This document shows, piece after piece, positions 52,483-60,859 of a DNA stretch of 64,000 bases. The first letter of the stretch is position 1. Each line of letters starts with the position of its first letter. This DNA is from Motiliproteus sp036964625 (GTDB taxonomy: Bacteria; Pseudomonadota; Gammaproteobacteria; Pseudomonadales; Balneatricaceae). The notes below the pieces were generated by a model. The model had not been told where the DNA came from, did not search any database, and saw only the letters and a program-made list of their open reading frames with translations. The translations under genes and the position numbers were made by a program. The stretch covers positions 1-64,000 of the forward strand of contig JBALTG010000005.1 of the NCBI GenBank assembly GCA_036964625.1. The letters run 5' to 3'.

Positions 52483-53445
52483 ATGAATGATCAAAGCGTA
52501 CTGTCCGAGGCGCCGGCTACGGATTTACCGATCGTCAATGATGGGGTGAGTTGGCAGGCGAAACTCACCACTATGTTGTTGCGCCGGGTAACGGGGAGGC
52601 GATTTTCTCACTCGCCAAATATCACCTCGATGAGAACGTTGGCTAAAAAAGTTGATCGCTGGGCGGCAGGAAAAGTCAGGGGTGTCGAAATTGAAGACCG
52701 GAATGTGGCGGCAATTCCCTGCCGCTGGCTAAAAGGACCTGTAGATAGCCAACGGGTGCTGTTATACCTGCACGGTGGTGGTTTCGTCATCCATTTGCCA
52801 CGTACCTACGATGCCTTTGCGACGCGTTTGGCTCGAGAGATCGGTGCCAGTGCGCTGATCCCGGACTACCGGCTGGCGCCGGAGCATCCCTTTCCTGCGG
52901 CAGTGGAGGATTGCCTGACCAGCTACCGCTGGTTGCTCGATCAGGGCTACAGTGCCGATCAGATCGTCATTGCCGGTGACTCGGCCGGCGGCTGTTTGAC
53001 CTTGACTACCCTGCTACAGATCCGAGACGCAGGGCTGCCAAAACCGGCAGCCGCAGTGTTGCTTTCGCCGGGCACCGACTGTCGCCGCCAGGCGCTATTT
53101 GGCGAGCCTGAGCTTGAGAGTGGTGATCCTGTTCTTAGCACTGATGCGCTGGATTTTTTTCTCAGTGCCTATTTAACGGGCGATGATTCGGATACCAATC
53201 CTCTAGTATCGCCGGTATTTGGCGACTATCACGACATGCCGCCGATACAGTTCCATGTTGGGAGCACCGAGATGATTCTCGATCATACGCTACGCGTGGC
53301 GGAAAGGGTGTCGGCTGCAGGGGGTGACGCGGGGCTTCATGTCTGGAAGGCGATGCCGCATGTGCACCCGCTGATCAGTTGGCTTCCGGAAAGTAAGCAG
53401 GCGTTGAGCATGATGGGGCAGTTTTTACGCAAACACCTGGCCTAA
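52483..53445 (+). CDS. HSL-type alpha/beta hydrolase (esterase/lipase)
   Basis: Esterase/lipase of the hormone-sensitive-lipase group, 320 aa from the ATG at 52483 with ACAGGAG upstream; an ATG at 52468 would add five residues. HGGGFV forms the oxyanion hole, GDSAGG carries Ser167, GSTEMILDH holds the acid and MPHVHP the His. All catalytic elements are intact, in contrast with the relative at 49696. It follows the active WS/DGAT gene by 55 bp and could mobilise stored neutral lipid. No signal peptide is visible. Confidence 0.92.
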   Translation: MNDQSVLSEAPATDLPIVNDGVSWQAKLTTMLLRRVTGRRFSHSPNITSMRTLAKKVDRWAAGKVRGVEIEDRNVAAIPCRWLKGPVDSQRVLLYLHGGGFVIHLPRTYDAFATRLAREIGASALIPDYRLAPEHPFPAAVEDCLTSYRWLLDQGYSADQIVIAGDSAGGCLTLTTLLQIRDAGLPKPAAAVLLSPGTDCRRQALFGEPELESGDPVLSTDALDFFLSAYLTGDDSDTNPLVSPVFGDYHDMPPIQFHVGSTEMILDHTLRVAERVSAAGGDAGLHVWKAMPHVHPLISWLPESKQALSMMGQFLRKHLA

Positions 53446-53517
53446 CGCGCTGCCTGTTGTGGCTTCACTGGGATGTGGCGTCGCTAACCAATATCCTTCA
53501 AAAAGGAGTCTCTGTCT

Positions 53518-54204
53518 GTGCAGCAACATGTTGAAAATCTGGAAGCGGCCATTGTCAACCGGCATTCGGTCCGTGCCTTTTTGCCCGACGCGGTGGATTC
53601 ACAGACGCTCAGCAACATCCTTCGGCTGGCGCAGCATGCCCCCTCCAACTGCAATGCGCAGCCCTGGAAACTCCTTGTGGTGTCGGGTGCAGCCAAGGCG
53701 CGGTTACAGCGGGCGTTTGCCGCTGCCATCATCGCCGGCCAGCAACCGCGGCCCGATTATGGCGATATGCCGTTTAGCCATTTTTCCGGCCGGTACCGGG
53801 AGCGGCAGGTGGCGTCCGCCTGTGAACTCTATGACAAACTGGGGATTGAAAGAAACGAGACCGAAAAAAGAGACCTGGCGCTGCTGCGCAACTACCAGTT
53901 TTTTGACGCCCCCCACGCGATCATCCTGGCGATGGATAACTGTTTCGGCGTGCCTATCGCGCTGGATCTGGGCATCTATCTGCAGACGCTGATGCTGGCG
54001 ATGATGCGCTATGGCGTATCCTCATGTCCTCAGGCGGCGCTGGCCCTGTACCCCAGCGTACTGCGGGATGAGTTGGGCATCGATGCGTCGCGGCAGATCG
54101 TGGCCGGATTATCCTTCGGTTACGAGGATACGGCGGCGACTGTGAACAGCGTTCGGCAGCCGCGGGCGCCGTTGTCCGAAGTGGTGCAGTTTATCGATGG
54201 TTAA
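53518..54204 (+). CDS. nitroreductase family protein
   Basis: FMN-dependent oxidoreductase, 228 aa, starting at GTG with AAAGGAG upstream. The FMN-binding N-terminal segment NRHSVRAFLPDAVDSQTL and APSNCNAQPWKLLVVSG are characteristic. GIYLQTLMLAMMRYGVSSCP and LSFGYED form the second half of the site. It lies 72 bp after the esterase on the same strand. Whether it is part of the storage-lipid island or a separate quinone/nitro-compound reductase is unclear. Its last codons are repeated in the tandem repeat just after it. Confidence 0.9.
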   Translation: MQQHVENLEAAIVNRHSVRAFLPDAVDSQTLSNILRLAQHAPSNCNAQPWKLLVVSGAAKARLQRAFAAAIIAGQQPRPDYGDMPFSHFSGRYRERQVASACELYDKLGIERNETEKRDLALLRNYQFFDAPHAIILAMDNCFGVPIALDLGIYLQTLMLAMMRYGVSSCPQAALALYPSVLRDELGIDASRQIVAGLSFGYEDTAATVNSVRQPRAPLSEVVQFIDG

Positions 54205-54299
54205 AAGCCCAGCCAGGTCGCGAGACTGGATTACCTGTTATCGATGGTTAACAAGCACAGTCGGGTCGCGTGACTGGGTTACCTGTTATCGATGGTTAA
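54191..54299. repeat. 47-48 bp tandem repeat, about 2.3 copies
   Basis: Units begin TTATCGATGGTTAA at 54191, 54238 and 54286 and share GGTCGCG-GACTGG-TTACCTG. The first unit overlaps the end of the nitroreductase (Phe-Ile-Asp-Gly-stop), so the gene's last codons are copied downstream in the repeats. The third copy is partial. Confidence 0.8.
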
Positions 54300-54518
54300 T
54301 TACACGGGTGACTTTTGTTCAGTGCGCACAGGGATGGCAGCGCAAGCCGCTTCGAGTTCCTGGTCGTCGAGGGATTCGATCGCCGGGTAGTTGTTGCTGA
54401 TCGCCTGCTCGATCCAGTCGGCATCGGGGTAGCCGCAGCCGCGGTACCGGTTCAGGGCGCACTGGCCCCAATGTGTCTTGAGCCTCTGTTCCATTGCGTT
54501 GCGTTGTTGTTTGTCCAT
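54300..54518 (-). CDS. small hypothetical protein
   Basis: 72-aa frame starting MDKQQRNAMEQRLKTHWGQC, with three Cys in total, one each in WGQC, GCGYPD and AACAAIPVR. It lies 38 bp downstream of the metallo-hydrolase on the same strand and probably belongs to its transcript. The acidic helical end and the GYPDADWIEQAI segment look like a real protein, but I do not recognise the family. An expressed role is plausible, not shown. Confidence 0.6.
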   Translation of the reverse strand: MDKQQRNAMEQRLKTHWGQCALNRYRGCGYPDADWIEQAISNNYPAIESLDDQELEAACAAIPVRTEQKSPV

Positions 54519-54556
54519 CGTCAGATTCGTCTCGGTGGTTTGTATGGAGCTATGTT

Positions 54557-55585
54557 TCAGACCGGCGTTGCCAGAAAGCGGCAGTCACCGTTGCTGTCTC
54601 GGATCCGCTCCAATTCACCCTGGCCCAGCAGGTAGCTCAGATAGCTGAGCGTCTCGCTGACCGCCAACGCCTGGTCCAAACCGGTCAGACCTTCCCTGAA
54701 TAGCAGCGGGATCAGCTCCAGGGGGTGTTTGGGTTCTACACAGTGGCCGGTGATGCTGGCCAATCGATCGAGCCATTCTGATTGCAGCTGGTCGATGCGG
54801 GCGTGAAGGCCGCGGAAAGGCAGTCCGTGGGCCGGAAGGACCAGGGTGTCTGCGGGCAGGTTGCGCAGCCGATCCAGCCCCTGCATTTCGGCTGCCAGCG
54901 GGTTGCGCTCTGGGTTCCAGGGGGTGACGCTGATGTTGGAGCTGATCTTGGGAAGCACCAGGTCGCCGGACAGTAAGACCCTGCGCTTGGGGCAAAAAGG
55001 TGCCAGCTGTCCCGGCGAGTGTCCTTGGCTGTAATGAAGCTGCCAGTTGTCGGCGCCGTGCTGCAGCACCGAGGATTCGGTAAGCGTGCGGCAGTTGGCT
55101 GGCAGGGCATCGATGCCCATGCCCCAGTTGGCGTAGATCTGGTGCAGCTGGTCGGCATCCTGGCGGCGCAGTCCCAGCGGTTGATAGAGCGTCTCGTACA
55201 GGGGCGTTTCCAGAGTCGCGGGGGCGGGATATACCGCGGTAGCTGCCTGGTACTCGTTGGGGTGCATCGATACGGCTGCACCCAGTTGTTCGGACAGCCA
55301 GCTGGCCGCGCCGATATGATCCGGGTGGTGGTGCGTGAGCAGAATTTCCGTGATCGGTCTGCCGTCAACGCCCTCTTTGATCAGCGGTTGCCACAGTCTC
55401 TGCGCCTCAGGGGTGCAGAGTCCGGTATCAATCAGTGTCCAGCCGTGTTCATTGGTCAGCAGATAGAGGTTGACGTGGTCCAGCGACCAGGGCAGCGGCA
55501 TCCGCAGCCAGCGGACAGCGGCGGTGACTTCGATGGGATCACCGAAGGAGGGTGGGCTGTCGAACGGATAACTAAGTCCCTGCAT
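54557..55585 (-). CDS. MBL-fold metallo-hydrolase
   Basis: Metallo-beta-lactamase-fold hydrolase of 342 aa. The dinuclear metal motif is LLTHHHPDHIGAASWL, with further ligands in YSQGHSPGQLAPF (His) and LLSGDLVLPKI (Asp), and VLPAHGLPFRGL as the last His. The C-terminal ~100 residues form the winged-helix extension found in LACTB2-like members. Thioester or ester hydrolysis is likely; the nearby CoA-transferase-like racemase and thioesterase fit acyl-CoA metabolism. It is on the minus strand with the 54-aa ORF and the racemase upstream. Confidence 0.91.
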   Translation of the reverse strand: MQGLSYPFDSPPSFGDPIEVTAAVRWLRMPLPWSLDHVNLYLLTNEHGWTLIDTGLCTPEAQRLWQPLIKEGVDGRPITEILLTHHHPDHIGAASWLSEQLGAAVSMHPNEYQAATAVYPAPATLETPLYETLYQPLGLRRQDADQLHQIYANWGMGIDALPANCRTLTESSVLQHGADNWQLHYSQGHSPGQLAPFCPKRRVLLSGDLVLPKISSNISVTPWNPERNPLAAEMQGLDRLRNLPADTLVLPAHGLPFRGLHARIDQLQSEWLDRLASITGHCVEPKHPLELIPLLFREGLTGLDQALAVSETLSYLSYLLGQGELERIRDSNGDCRFLATPV

Positions 55586-55665
55586 GGTATTTATCGATCC
55601 TTTAATCGCGGGTGGTCATGGTGGCGGCAGGTTAAGCCGCCGCTATCGCGTTGCGGCTAAATCAC

Positions 55666-55830
55666 TTAATTTCCACTCAGCTGGGCCACGTTATCCAACG
55701 ACGGGTCAATCTCTATTTCGAGTGTGGGTTGCTCTTCGCTGAGAACCTCGGGAGCAGGCGTGTGCTGTGGCAGTTTTTCGTTAGTACCCGCTGGGTCGGT
55801 GTTGCTGTTCTTGTTGTTGGCGTTGGTCAT
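55666..55830 (-). CDS. small acidic hypothetical protein (54 aa)
   Basis: Open frame of 54 codons between the racemase and the metallo-hydrolase, same strand. It begins MTNANNKNSNTDPAGTNEKL and has an acidic second half (EVLSEEQPTLEIEIDPSLDN). It is low-complexity and probably disordered. There is no convincing ribosome-binding site. It may be a genuine small protein since codon use is normal and the frame fills an otherwise empty gap; family unknown. Confidence 0.45.
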   Translation of the reverse strand: MTNANNKNSNTDPAGTNEKLPQHTPAPEVLSEEQPTLEIEIDPSLDNVAQLSGN

Positions 55831-55913
55831 AGGGGCTCTAATCATCCTGATTGGTGGGGGGCGGGGCTGCGGGTCCCGGATGGCTCTGCAGCCCTGGTAC
55901 TGCTGGGGCGTTG

Positions 55914-57092
55914 TTAGCCGAGCGCTCCGCAGCGCTTGAGCTTGGCGACGCCGTCATGATCGATTCCCAGCTCTTCGAGTACCTGCTCGGTGTGGGCGCC
56001 CAGGTCGGTGCCAACATGCGAGTACTCGGGGCTGAAGCGGGAGAACTTGATCGGGTGGGCCAGCTGCTGCTGGGTGGTGCCATCCTGCTTGGGGACCTCG
56101 ACCACCATGTGACGGGCCTTGAGCTGCGGATGCTCGGCGGCCTCGGTGACAGTCAGGACCGGCTCGACACAGGCCTCCAGCCGGCCGAACACTTCTTGCC
56201 AGTGGTCGAATGACCGGGATTTGAAGGCATCGGTCAGGGTGTCGCGCAGCAGCTGCTGGTCTTGCTGTTTCGGGCTCATTCCCAGTTTGGCTAGCTCCGG
56301 GGATCCGATCGCATCGCACAGCAGCGCCATGAATTGGGGTTCCAGGCTGCCGACCGAGAAGTAGCGGCCGTCGCTGGTCTGGTAGTAGTCGTAGAACGAG
56401 CCGCCGTTGAGCAGCATCTTACCGGCTTCGGGTTCGACGCCTCCACCCAGCGCGCCGGCTCCGGCCATGCCGTTAAGCGCGAAGGCGGCATCGGTCATGC
56501 TGATATCGATCATCTGGCCCTTGCCGCTGTGCTGGCGCTCGATCACGGCAGCCAGGATGCCGGCCACCGCGTGCATCGAACCGCCGGCGATGTCGGCGAC
56601 CTGCACCCCAAGTGGCAGTGGTCCCTGGCCATCGCGGCCGGTGTAGCTGGAGACGCCGGCGATGGCCAGGTAGTTCAGGTCGTGACCGGGACGGCTGGCG
56701 TAGGGGCCGGTTTGGCCAAAGCCGGTGATGGAGCAGAAGATCAAGCGTGGGTTGATCGCCTTGAGAACGTCGTAGCCGATGCCGAGCCGGTCCAGTACCC
56801 CGGGGCGAAACTGCTCGATCAGGATGTCGTAGTCGGTGACCAGGCGCTTGATGACTTCAACGGCTTCTGGCTTTTTCAAGTCCAGGCCGATGGATCGCTT
56901 GGAGCGGTTTAGGTAGGCGTGGTTGTAGGAAACCTTGTTTTCATCCAGTGGCGGCATGAATCGGGTTAGCTCCGGTCGACCCGGTGCTTCAACCCGTAAT
57001 ACATCTGCGCCCATATCAGCCAGCATCATGGTGGCGTAGGGGCCAGGCAGTAATGTTGATAAATCGAGAACTTTAAGCGAGCGTAACGGCAT
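55914..57092 (-). CDS. alpha-methylacyl-CoA racemase-like CaiB/BaiF family protein
   Basis: Class III CoA-transferase fold protein of 392 aa. The sequence resembles alpha-methylacyl-CoA racemase: GHDLNYLAIAGV contains His137 and VADIAGGSM contains Asp167, matching the catalytic His126/Asp156 pair of the racemase. LSTLLPGPYATMMLADMGAD and SKRSIGLDLKKPE are the fold's N-terminal signatures. The enzyme would invert the 2-methyl centre so branched acyl-CoAs can enter beta-oxidation, in line with the SCP-x/MFE-2-type operon at 41-45 kb. A CoA-transferase role cannot be excluded. It is transcribed away from the thioesterase at 57471. Confidence 0.9.
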   Translation of the reverse strand: MPLRSLKVLDLSTLLPGPYATMMLADMGADVLRVEAPGRPELTRFMPPLDENKVSYNHAYLNRSKRSIGLDLKKPEAVEVIKRLVTDYDILIEQFRPGVLDRLGIGYDVLKAINPRLIFCSITGFGQTGPYASRPGHDLNYLAIAGVSSYTGRDGQGPLPLGVQVADIAGGSMHAVAGILAAVIERQHSGKGQMIDISMTDAAFALNGMAGAGALGGGVEPEAGKMLLNGGSFYDYYQTSDGRYFSVGSLEPQFMALLCDAIGSPELAKLGMSPKQQDQQLLRDTLTDAFKSRSFDHWQEVFGRLEACVEPVLTVTEAAEHPQLKARHMVVEVPKQDGTTQQQLAHPIKFSRFSPEYSHVGTDLGAHTEQVLEELGIDHDGVAKLKRCGALG

Positions 57093-57186
57093 AGGGGCAC
57101 CCTATTGGTTGTTGTTTTCCGATCAGACATGTCGTCCGGTCATGTTGTTTATAGCGGTTAATTTATCGGGCACGTGCCGCCTGGGA

Positions 57187-57277
57187 CAATGACGAAAACA
57201 CACCTATCTATAAACAAAACGGAATCGCAGTGAGTGGCTATCATCGTTGTTGATCAATAGGTGTTTTTTTGTCATTG
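57187..57277. mobile_element. 91-bp MITE-like inverted-repeat element
   Basis: Arms of 21 bp, CAATGACGAAAACACACCTA(T) and its near-exact inverse ending TTTTTTTGTCATTG, match at 19 of 21 positions and enclose 49 bp. CTGGG occurs just outside both ends (57181-57185 and 57278-57282), as expected for a target duplication, with one extra A on the left. No coding content. It lies between the divergent racemase and thioesterase genes. Confidence 0.6.
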
Positions 57278-57282
57278 CTGGG

Positions 57283-57470
57283 TTTGATTGAGCCTCTGAT
57301 AATGGCAGTTCATTCCGTGTCATGCGTAAGCATCACGACCTTTGGCGGGCATTGCCCGCTTCTTTTCATTGTATTTTCTGCTTGGGCTGTGAGTTGTTTG
57401 CCGCGATGTATACGGGTTATGGTACGGCATTCTTATCGATCTCATCCCGGCGTTCACTAGAGGGGGGCAA
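57283..57470. other. intergenic region before the thioesterase
   Basis: No gene is supported; a 63-codon Cys/Val-rich frame here lacks a family or ribosome-binding site. AGAGGGG precedes the thioesterase ATG. Confidence 0.4.
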
Positions 57471-57956
57471 ATGACTAACGCGATTTCTCAAGTCTCTTTG
57501 CAGCGTCATCGAATGCTTGAATCCATTGTGACCGAGATGCCCTTCAATCAGCTTATCGGGCTGGATTTTCATCGAGTTGAGCAGGGGCGAGTGGAGCTGC
57601 GGCTGGATAACCTAGCTTGCCTGGTGGGAAATGCCGTACACCAGATCCTTCATGGCGGTGTCATCGCTGCCGTACTCGATGTGGTGGGGGGCTGCAGCGC
57701 GATTGATCGGTATCTGCAGGTCCACCCGGATGTTGATCTGCCTACCGTTTTAGCAAGAGCCGCTACCATCGATCTGCATGTGGACTATCTGATGCCGGGC
57801 AAGGGAACGCATTTTATCGCCAGTGCTGAAGTCGTGAAATTCGGGGCCCAGATTACAAACGTTCGAATGGAGCTGAAGAATGAAAAACAAAAGCTGGTCG
57901 CCGGAGCTACAGGAAACTATTACTTAGCCCCAATCCCCGCAGAACTCAGTAGATGA
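57471..57956 (+). CDS. PaaI-type hotdog thioesterase
   Basis: Hotdog-fold acyl-CoA thioesterase of 161 aa. The PaaI motif is VHQILHGGVIAAVLDVVGGC, with HGG at the start of the long helix and Asp in the catalytic position. DLHVDYLMPGKGTHFIASAE is the usual next strand pair. It would hydrolyse an acyl- or aryl-CoA in the cytoplasm. It stands alone between the racemase (divergent) and the sulfatase, about 290 bp away. The substrate is unknown. Confidence 0.9.
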   Translation: MTNAISQVSLQRHRMLESIVTEMPFNQLIGLDFHRVEQGRVELRLDNLACLVGNAVHQILHGGVIAAVLDVVGGCSAIDRYLQVHPDVDLPTVLARAATIDLHVDYLMPGKGTHFIASAEVVKFGAQITNVRMELKNEKQKLVAGATGNYYLAPIPAELSR

Positions 57957-58104
57957 ATGTTGTCCGTCTGAACCGTTTACATCCGTGCGAACTATCGCTC
58001 TCAATTGTGGGGTGGTCTCATTATCAAAATTTTACAATTGTGATTTTTTTTTCATCAAGTTGCCTAGTTTAGGCTACCTTTAAACATACTCAATGGAGGT
58101 GCCG

Positions 58105-58155
58105 ATGCAGTCAGATTTATATCTAGGGAGTATCGCAGGGGGCATGTCTGTTTAG
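58105..58155 (+). other. possible 16-codon leader ORF upstream of the sulfatase
   Basis: MQSDLYLGSIAGGMSV and a TAG stop, preceded by a strong GGAGGT at ideal spacing. It ends 95 bp before the sulfatase start. It might be a regulatory leader peptide; equally it may be chance. The AT-rich stretch just upstream (TTTTACAATTGTGATTTTTTTTTC) could contain a promoter. Confidence 0.3.
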
Positions 58156-58249
58156 CGTAACAAACACTTTTGGGCTGATGGACAATCTCAATATTAAAGA
58201 AGGTCTTTGTGATTACAGTTGTAGTAGCAAACTTAGGAAGAGGTGCGAC

Positions 58250-59740
58250 ATGAAATTGATAGCTAGAACGGTGGCGTCACTGACGCTGTTGGTGCTGAGC
58301 AGCATCACGATAGCCGCTGAGAAACCGAATATTTTGGTTATTTGGGGTGATGACATTGGAATGTTCAATCTCAGCGCTTATAACCGAGGAATGATGGGGT
58401 ATAAGACCCCGAATATCGACCGCATTGCCAACGAAGGCATCCTGTTTACCGACGGCTACGGTGATCAAAGTTGTACCGCCGGACGCTCAGGGTTCATCAC
58501 CGGGCAGCACCCGATCCGTACCGGCTTGACCAAAGTCGGTCTGCCGGGCGCCAAGGAGGGCTTGCATAAGGACGATGTGACGATTGCCGAACTATTGAAG
58601 CCGCTGGGCTATATGACGGGGCAGTTTGGTAAGAATCATCTGGGTGATCAAGATGAGCATCTGCCGTCAAACCATGGTTTTGACGAATTTTTCGGTAATC
58701 TCTATCACTTGAATGCCGAAGATGAGCCGGAGCATGTAGATTATCCGAAAGACCCTGCGTTTAAGAAGAAGTTCGGACCTCGCGGTGTCATCCACAGCTT
58801 TGCCGATGGCAAGGTTCAGGATACCGGCCCACTCAACAAGAAGCGGATGGAAACCATCGATGAAGAGGTCTTAGCCAAGGCGCTGGCATTTGTCGATAAA
58901 GCCCATAAAGCGAAGAAGCCCTTTTTTGTCTGGTTTAATTCCACCCGCATGCATGTTTTCACTCGGTTAAAGAAAGAATCGCAAGGGGTCACAGGCCAGG
59001 GTTTGTATGCAGACGGCATGGTCGAGCATGATGGTCACGTGGGCCAACTATTGGACAAGCTGGATACGCTGGGTATTGCGGATAACACCCTCGTGATGTA
59101 TTCAACCGATAACGGTGCGGAGCTGATGCTTTGGCCTGACGGTGGCTACACCATCTTCAGAGGCGAGAAAAACACCAACTGGGAAGGCGGGTATCGCGTT
59201 CCGATGATGGTGAAATGGCCCGCGAAGATTAAAAAAGGTCAGGTATCGAACGAAATTATTTCGCTGCAGGACTGGATGCCAACATTTTTGGCCGCCGCGG
59301 GTGATAGCAATGTGAAGGCCAAGCTCAAGAAGGGGATGCAGGTTGGAAACCGAACCTTTAAAGTGCATTTGGATGGATATAATTTTATGCCGCACTTTAT
59401 GGATATCAGTAAGGATGGTCCTCGTCAGGAGTTTATCTATAGCTCGGATACCGGAGATATCGTCGCAATTCGGGACGGTGACTACAAGATGGTCTTCCGG
59501 GAGCAGCGCGCGCACGGCCTGGAAGTCTGGCAGGATCCTTGGATAACTCTGAGAGCACCTAAGATATTCAATCTGCGCATGGATCCCCTTGAACGGATGG
59601 ATCACGAGGCCGGTGGGTACCAACAGTGGTATGCAGAGCATATGTTTTTAATGGCACCTTCGATAACCAAGGTCGCACAATTCAAGGCTACCTTCAAAGC
59701 GTTTCCGCAACGTCAAAAGCCAGGAAGCTTCGTTCCATAA
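58250..59740 (+). CDS. exported type I sulfatase (arylsulfatase-like)
   Basis: Sulfate ester hydrolase of the S1 family, 497 aa from the ATG at 58250, which follows AGGAAGAGG; the frame extends to 58178. A signal peptide (LTLLVLSSITIAA) precedes EKPNILVIWGDDIG with the metal-binding Asp pair. The formylglycine site is SCTAGRSGF, a CxAxR motif in place of the commonest CxPSR. GKNHLGDQDEHLP, HDGHVGQLLDKLD and STDNGAE supply further active-site residues. Activation needs a formylglycine-generating enzyme or anaerobic maturase, neither of which is in the window. It lies 99 bp before MoxR on the same strand. The substrate is unassigned. Confidence 0.92.
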   Translation: MKLIARTVASLTLLVLSSITIAAEKPNILVIWGDDIGMFNLSAYNRGMMGYKTPNIDRIANEGILFTDGYGDQSCTAGRSGFITGQHPIRTGLTKVGLPGAKEGLHKDDVTIAELLKPLGYMTGQFGKNHLGDQDEHLPSNHGFDEFFGNLYHLNAEDEPEHVDYPKDPAFKKKFGPRGVIHSFADGKVQDTGPLNKKRMETIDEEVLAKALAFVDKAHKAKKPFFVWFNSTRMHVFTRLKKESQGVTGQGLYADGMVEHDGHVGQLLDKLDTLGIADNTLVMYSTDNGAELMLWPDGGYTIFRGEKNTNWEGGYRVPMMVKWPAKIKKGQVSNEIISLQDWMPTFLAAAGDSNVKAKLKKGMQVGNRTFKVHLDGYNFMPHFMDISKDGPRQEFIYSSDTGDIVAIRDGDYKMVFREQRAHGLEVWQDPWITLRAPKIFNLRMDPLERMDHEAGGYQQWYAEHMFLMAPSITKVAQFKATFKAFPQRQKPGSFVP

Positions 59741-59764
59741 CAGCTAGCTGGGGTTAACCTTAGT

Positions 59765-59783
59765 CGGGAGTCGTTGACTCCCG
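59765..59783 (+). terminator. hairpin between sulfatase and moxR-like gene
   Basis: CGGGAGTC and GACTCCCG form a perfect 8-bp stem with a 3-base loop, followed by only TTCTATC. It may partially terminate or attenuate, so the sulfatase and the MoxR unit could be linked or separate transcripts. Confidence 0.5.
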
Positions 59784-59839
59784 TTCTATCGAAGATTACT
59801 GGCCGCTTGACGCGGCCAGGAATGGTTAGGAAGCGGAAT

Positions 59840-60808
59840 ATGTCTGAATCATTCACGGCTATTAATCAACTCAAACAGCAGATGCAGCTGTCAGTGCTCG
59901 GGCAGCAACATGTTGTGGATAGCCTGATCATTGCCCTGTTGGCCAATGGCAACGTATTGCTCGAAGGGTTGCCAGGCACCGCAAAAACCCGGTCGATCAA
60001 AACCATGGCCAATGTGTTGCAAGCCGATCTGGGGCGGATCCAGTTTACCGCCGACCTGTTGCCGTCGGATGTCACCGGCACCGAAATCTTCCAGGAAGTG
60101 GAAGGCAAGCAGTTACTCACCTTTCGCGAGGGGCCGGTGTTTAATAACCTGGTGTTGGCCGATGAGATTAACCGTGCTCCCGCCAAGGTGCAGGGCGCGT
60201 TACTCGAAGCGATGGAGGAACGCCAGATCACCGTAGCCGGTACAACCCACCAACTACCGGAACTGTTCATGGTACTGGCGACCCAAAATCCAATCGAGCA
60301 GGAGGGCACTTATCCGCTTCCCGAAGCACAGATGGATCGCTTTTTGATGAAGATCTTCATCGATTATCCCGATGAAGAAACCGAGCTGAGAATAATGCAG
60401 CTGGTGCACGGCGAAGAACAGCCGGAATCGGTGCAGAAACGGGCCAAAGTACCCCAGCAAGCCGTCTTTGACGCGCGGGGAGAGATCCATGCACTGCATG
60501 TCTCAGACAATGTTGAGACGTATATGGTGGCGCTGGTGATGGCCACTCGAGAGCCTGAGCGCTATGGCAAGTCGCTTAAGGACTGGATAGAAGTGGGCTC
60601 GAGTCCGAGGGCTTCAATCGCGTTGAACAAGTGCAGCCGTGCCTATGCCTGGCTGCAGGGTAAGGATTTTGTCGATCCCGATGATGTTCGCAGTGTCGTC
60701 CACGCCGTATTGCGACATCGGTTGATCTTGAGTTACGAGGCGGTCGCGGACGGTATTACCCCCGATCAGGTCGTTGAGGAGATCGTTAAGCAGGTCGCTG
60801 TCGTCTAG
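59840..60808 (+). CDS. MoxR family AAA+ ATPase
   Basis: Chaperone-type AAA+ ATPase of 322 aa from the ATG at 59840 with AGGAAGCGG upstream. Walker A is GLPGTAKTR (43-51), Walker B LVLADEINRAP (103-113), sensor 1 ATQNPIEQEGTYPLPEAQMD, and the C-terminal lid has SPRASIALNKCSRAYAWLQG. MoxR proteins work with VWA-domain partners to activate or mature other proteins (family knowledge); two such partners are encoded downstream. It starts the operon after the sulfatase. Confidence 0.94.
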   Translation: MSESFTAINQLKQQMQLSVLGQQHVVDSLIIALLANGNVLLEGLPGTAKTRSIKTMANVLQADLGRIQFTADLLPSDVTGTEIFQEVEGKQLLTFREGPVFNNLVLADEINRAPAKVQGALLEAMEERQITVAGTTHQLPELFMVLATQNPIEQEGTYPLPEAQMDRFLMKIFIDYPDEETELRIMQLVHGEEQPESVQKRAKVPQQAVFDARGEIHALHVSDNVETYMVALVMATREPERYGKSLKDWIEVGSSPRASIALNKCSRAYAWLQGKDFVDPDDVRSVVHAVLRHRLILSYEAVADGITPDQVVEEIVKQVAVV

Positions 60809-60859
60809 CGCCCCCTGTTTCGGCATCCCCTTGGACAAACATCAAAGGCGGCAGTACCG

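Noticed and set aside
53459..53992. 177-codon frame overlapping the nitroreductase start
   Set aside because: The nitroreductase frame at 53518 has the FMN-binding motifs and a good ribosome-binding site; this frame only shadows it.
54191..54299. CRISPR-like repeat array
   Set aside because: The units are contiguous tandem copies without unique spacers, and no cas gene is nearby.
57269..57460. 63-codon ORF upstream of the thioesterase
   Set aside because: It starts within the MITE-like element and has no family or ribosome-binding site.
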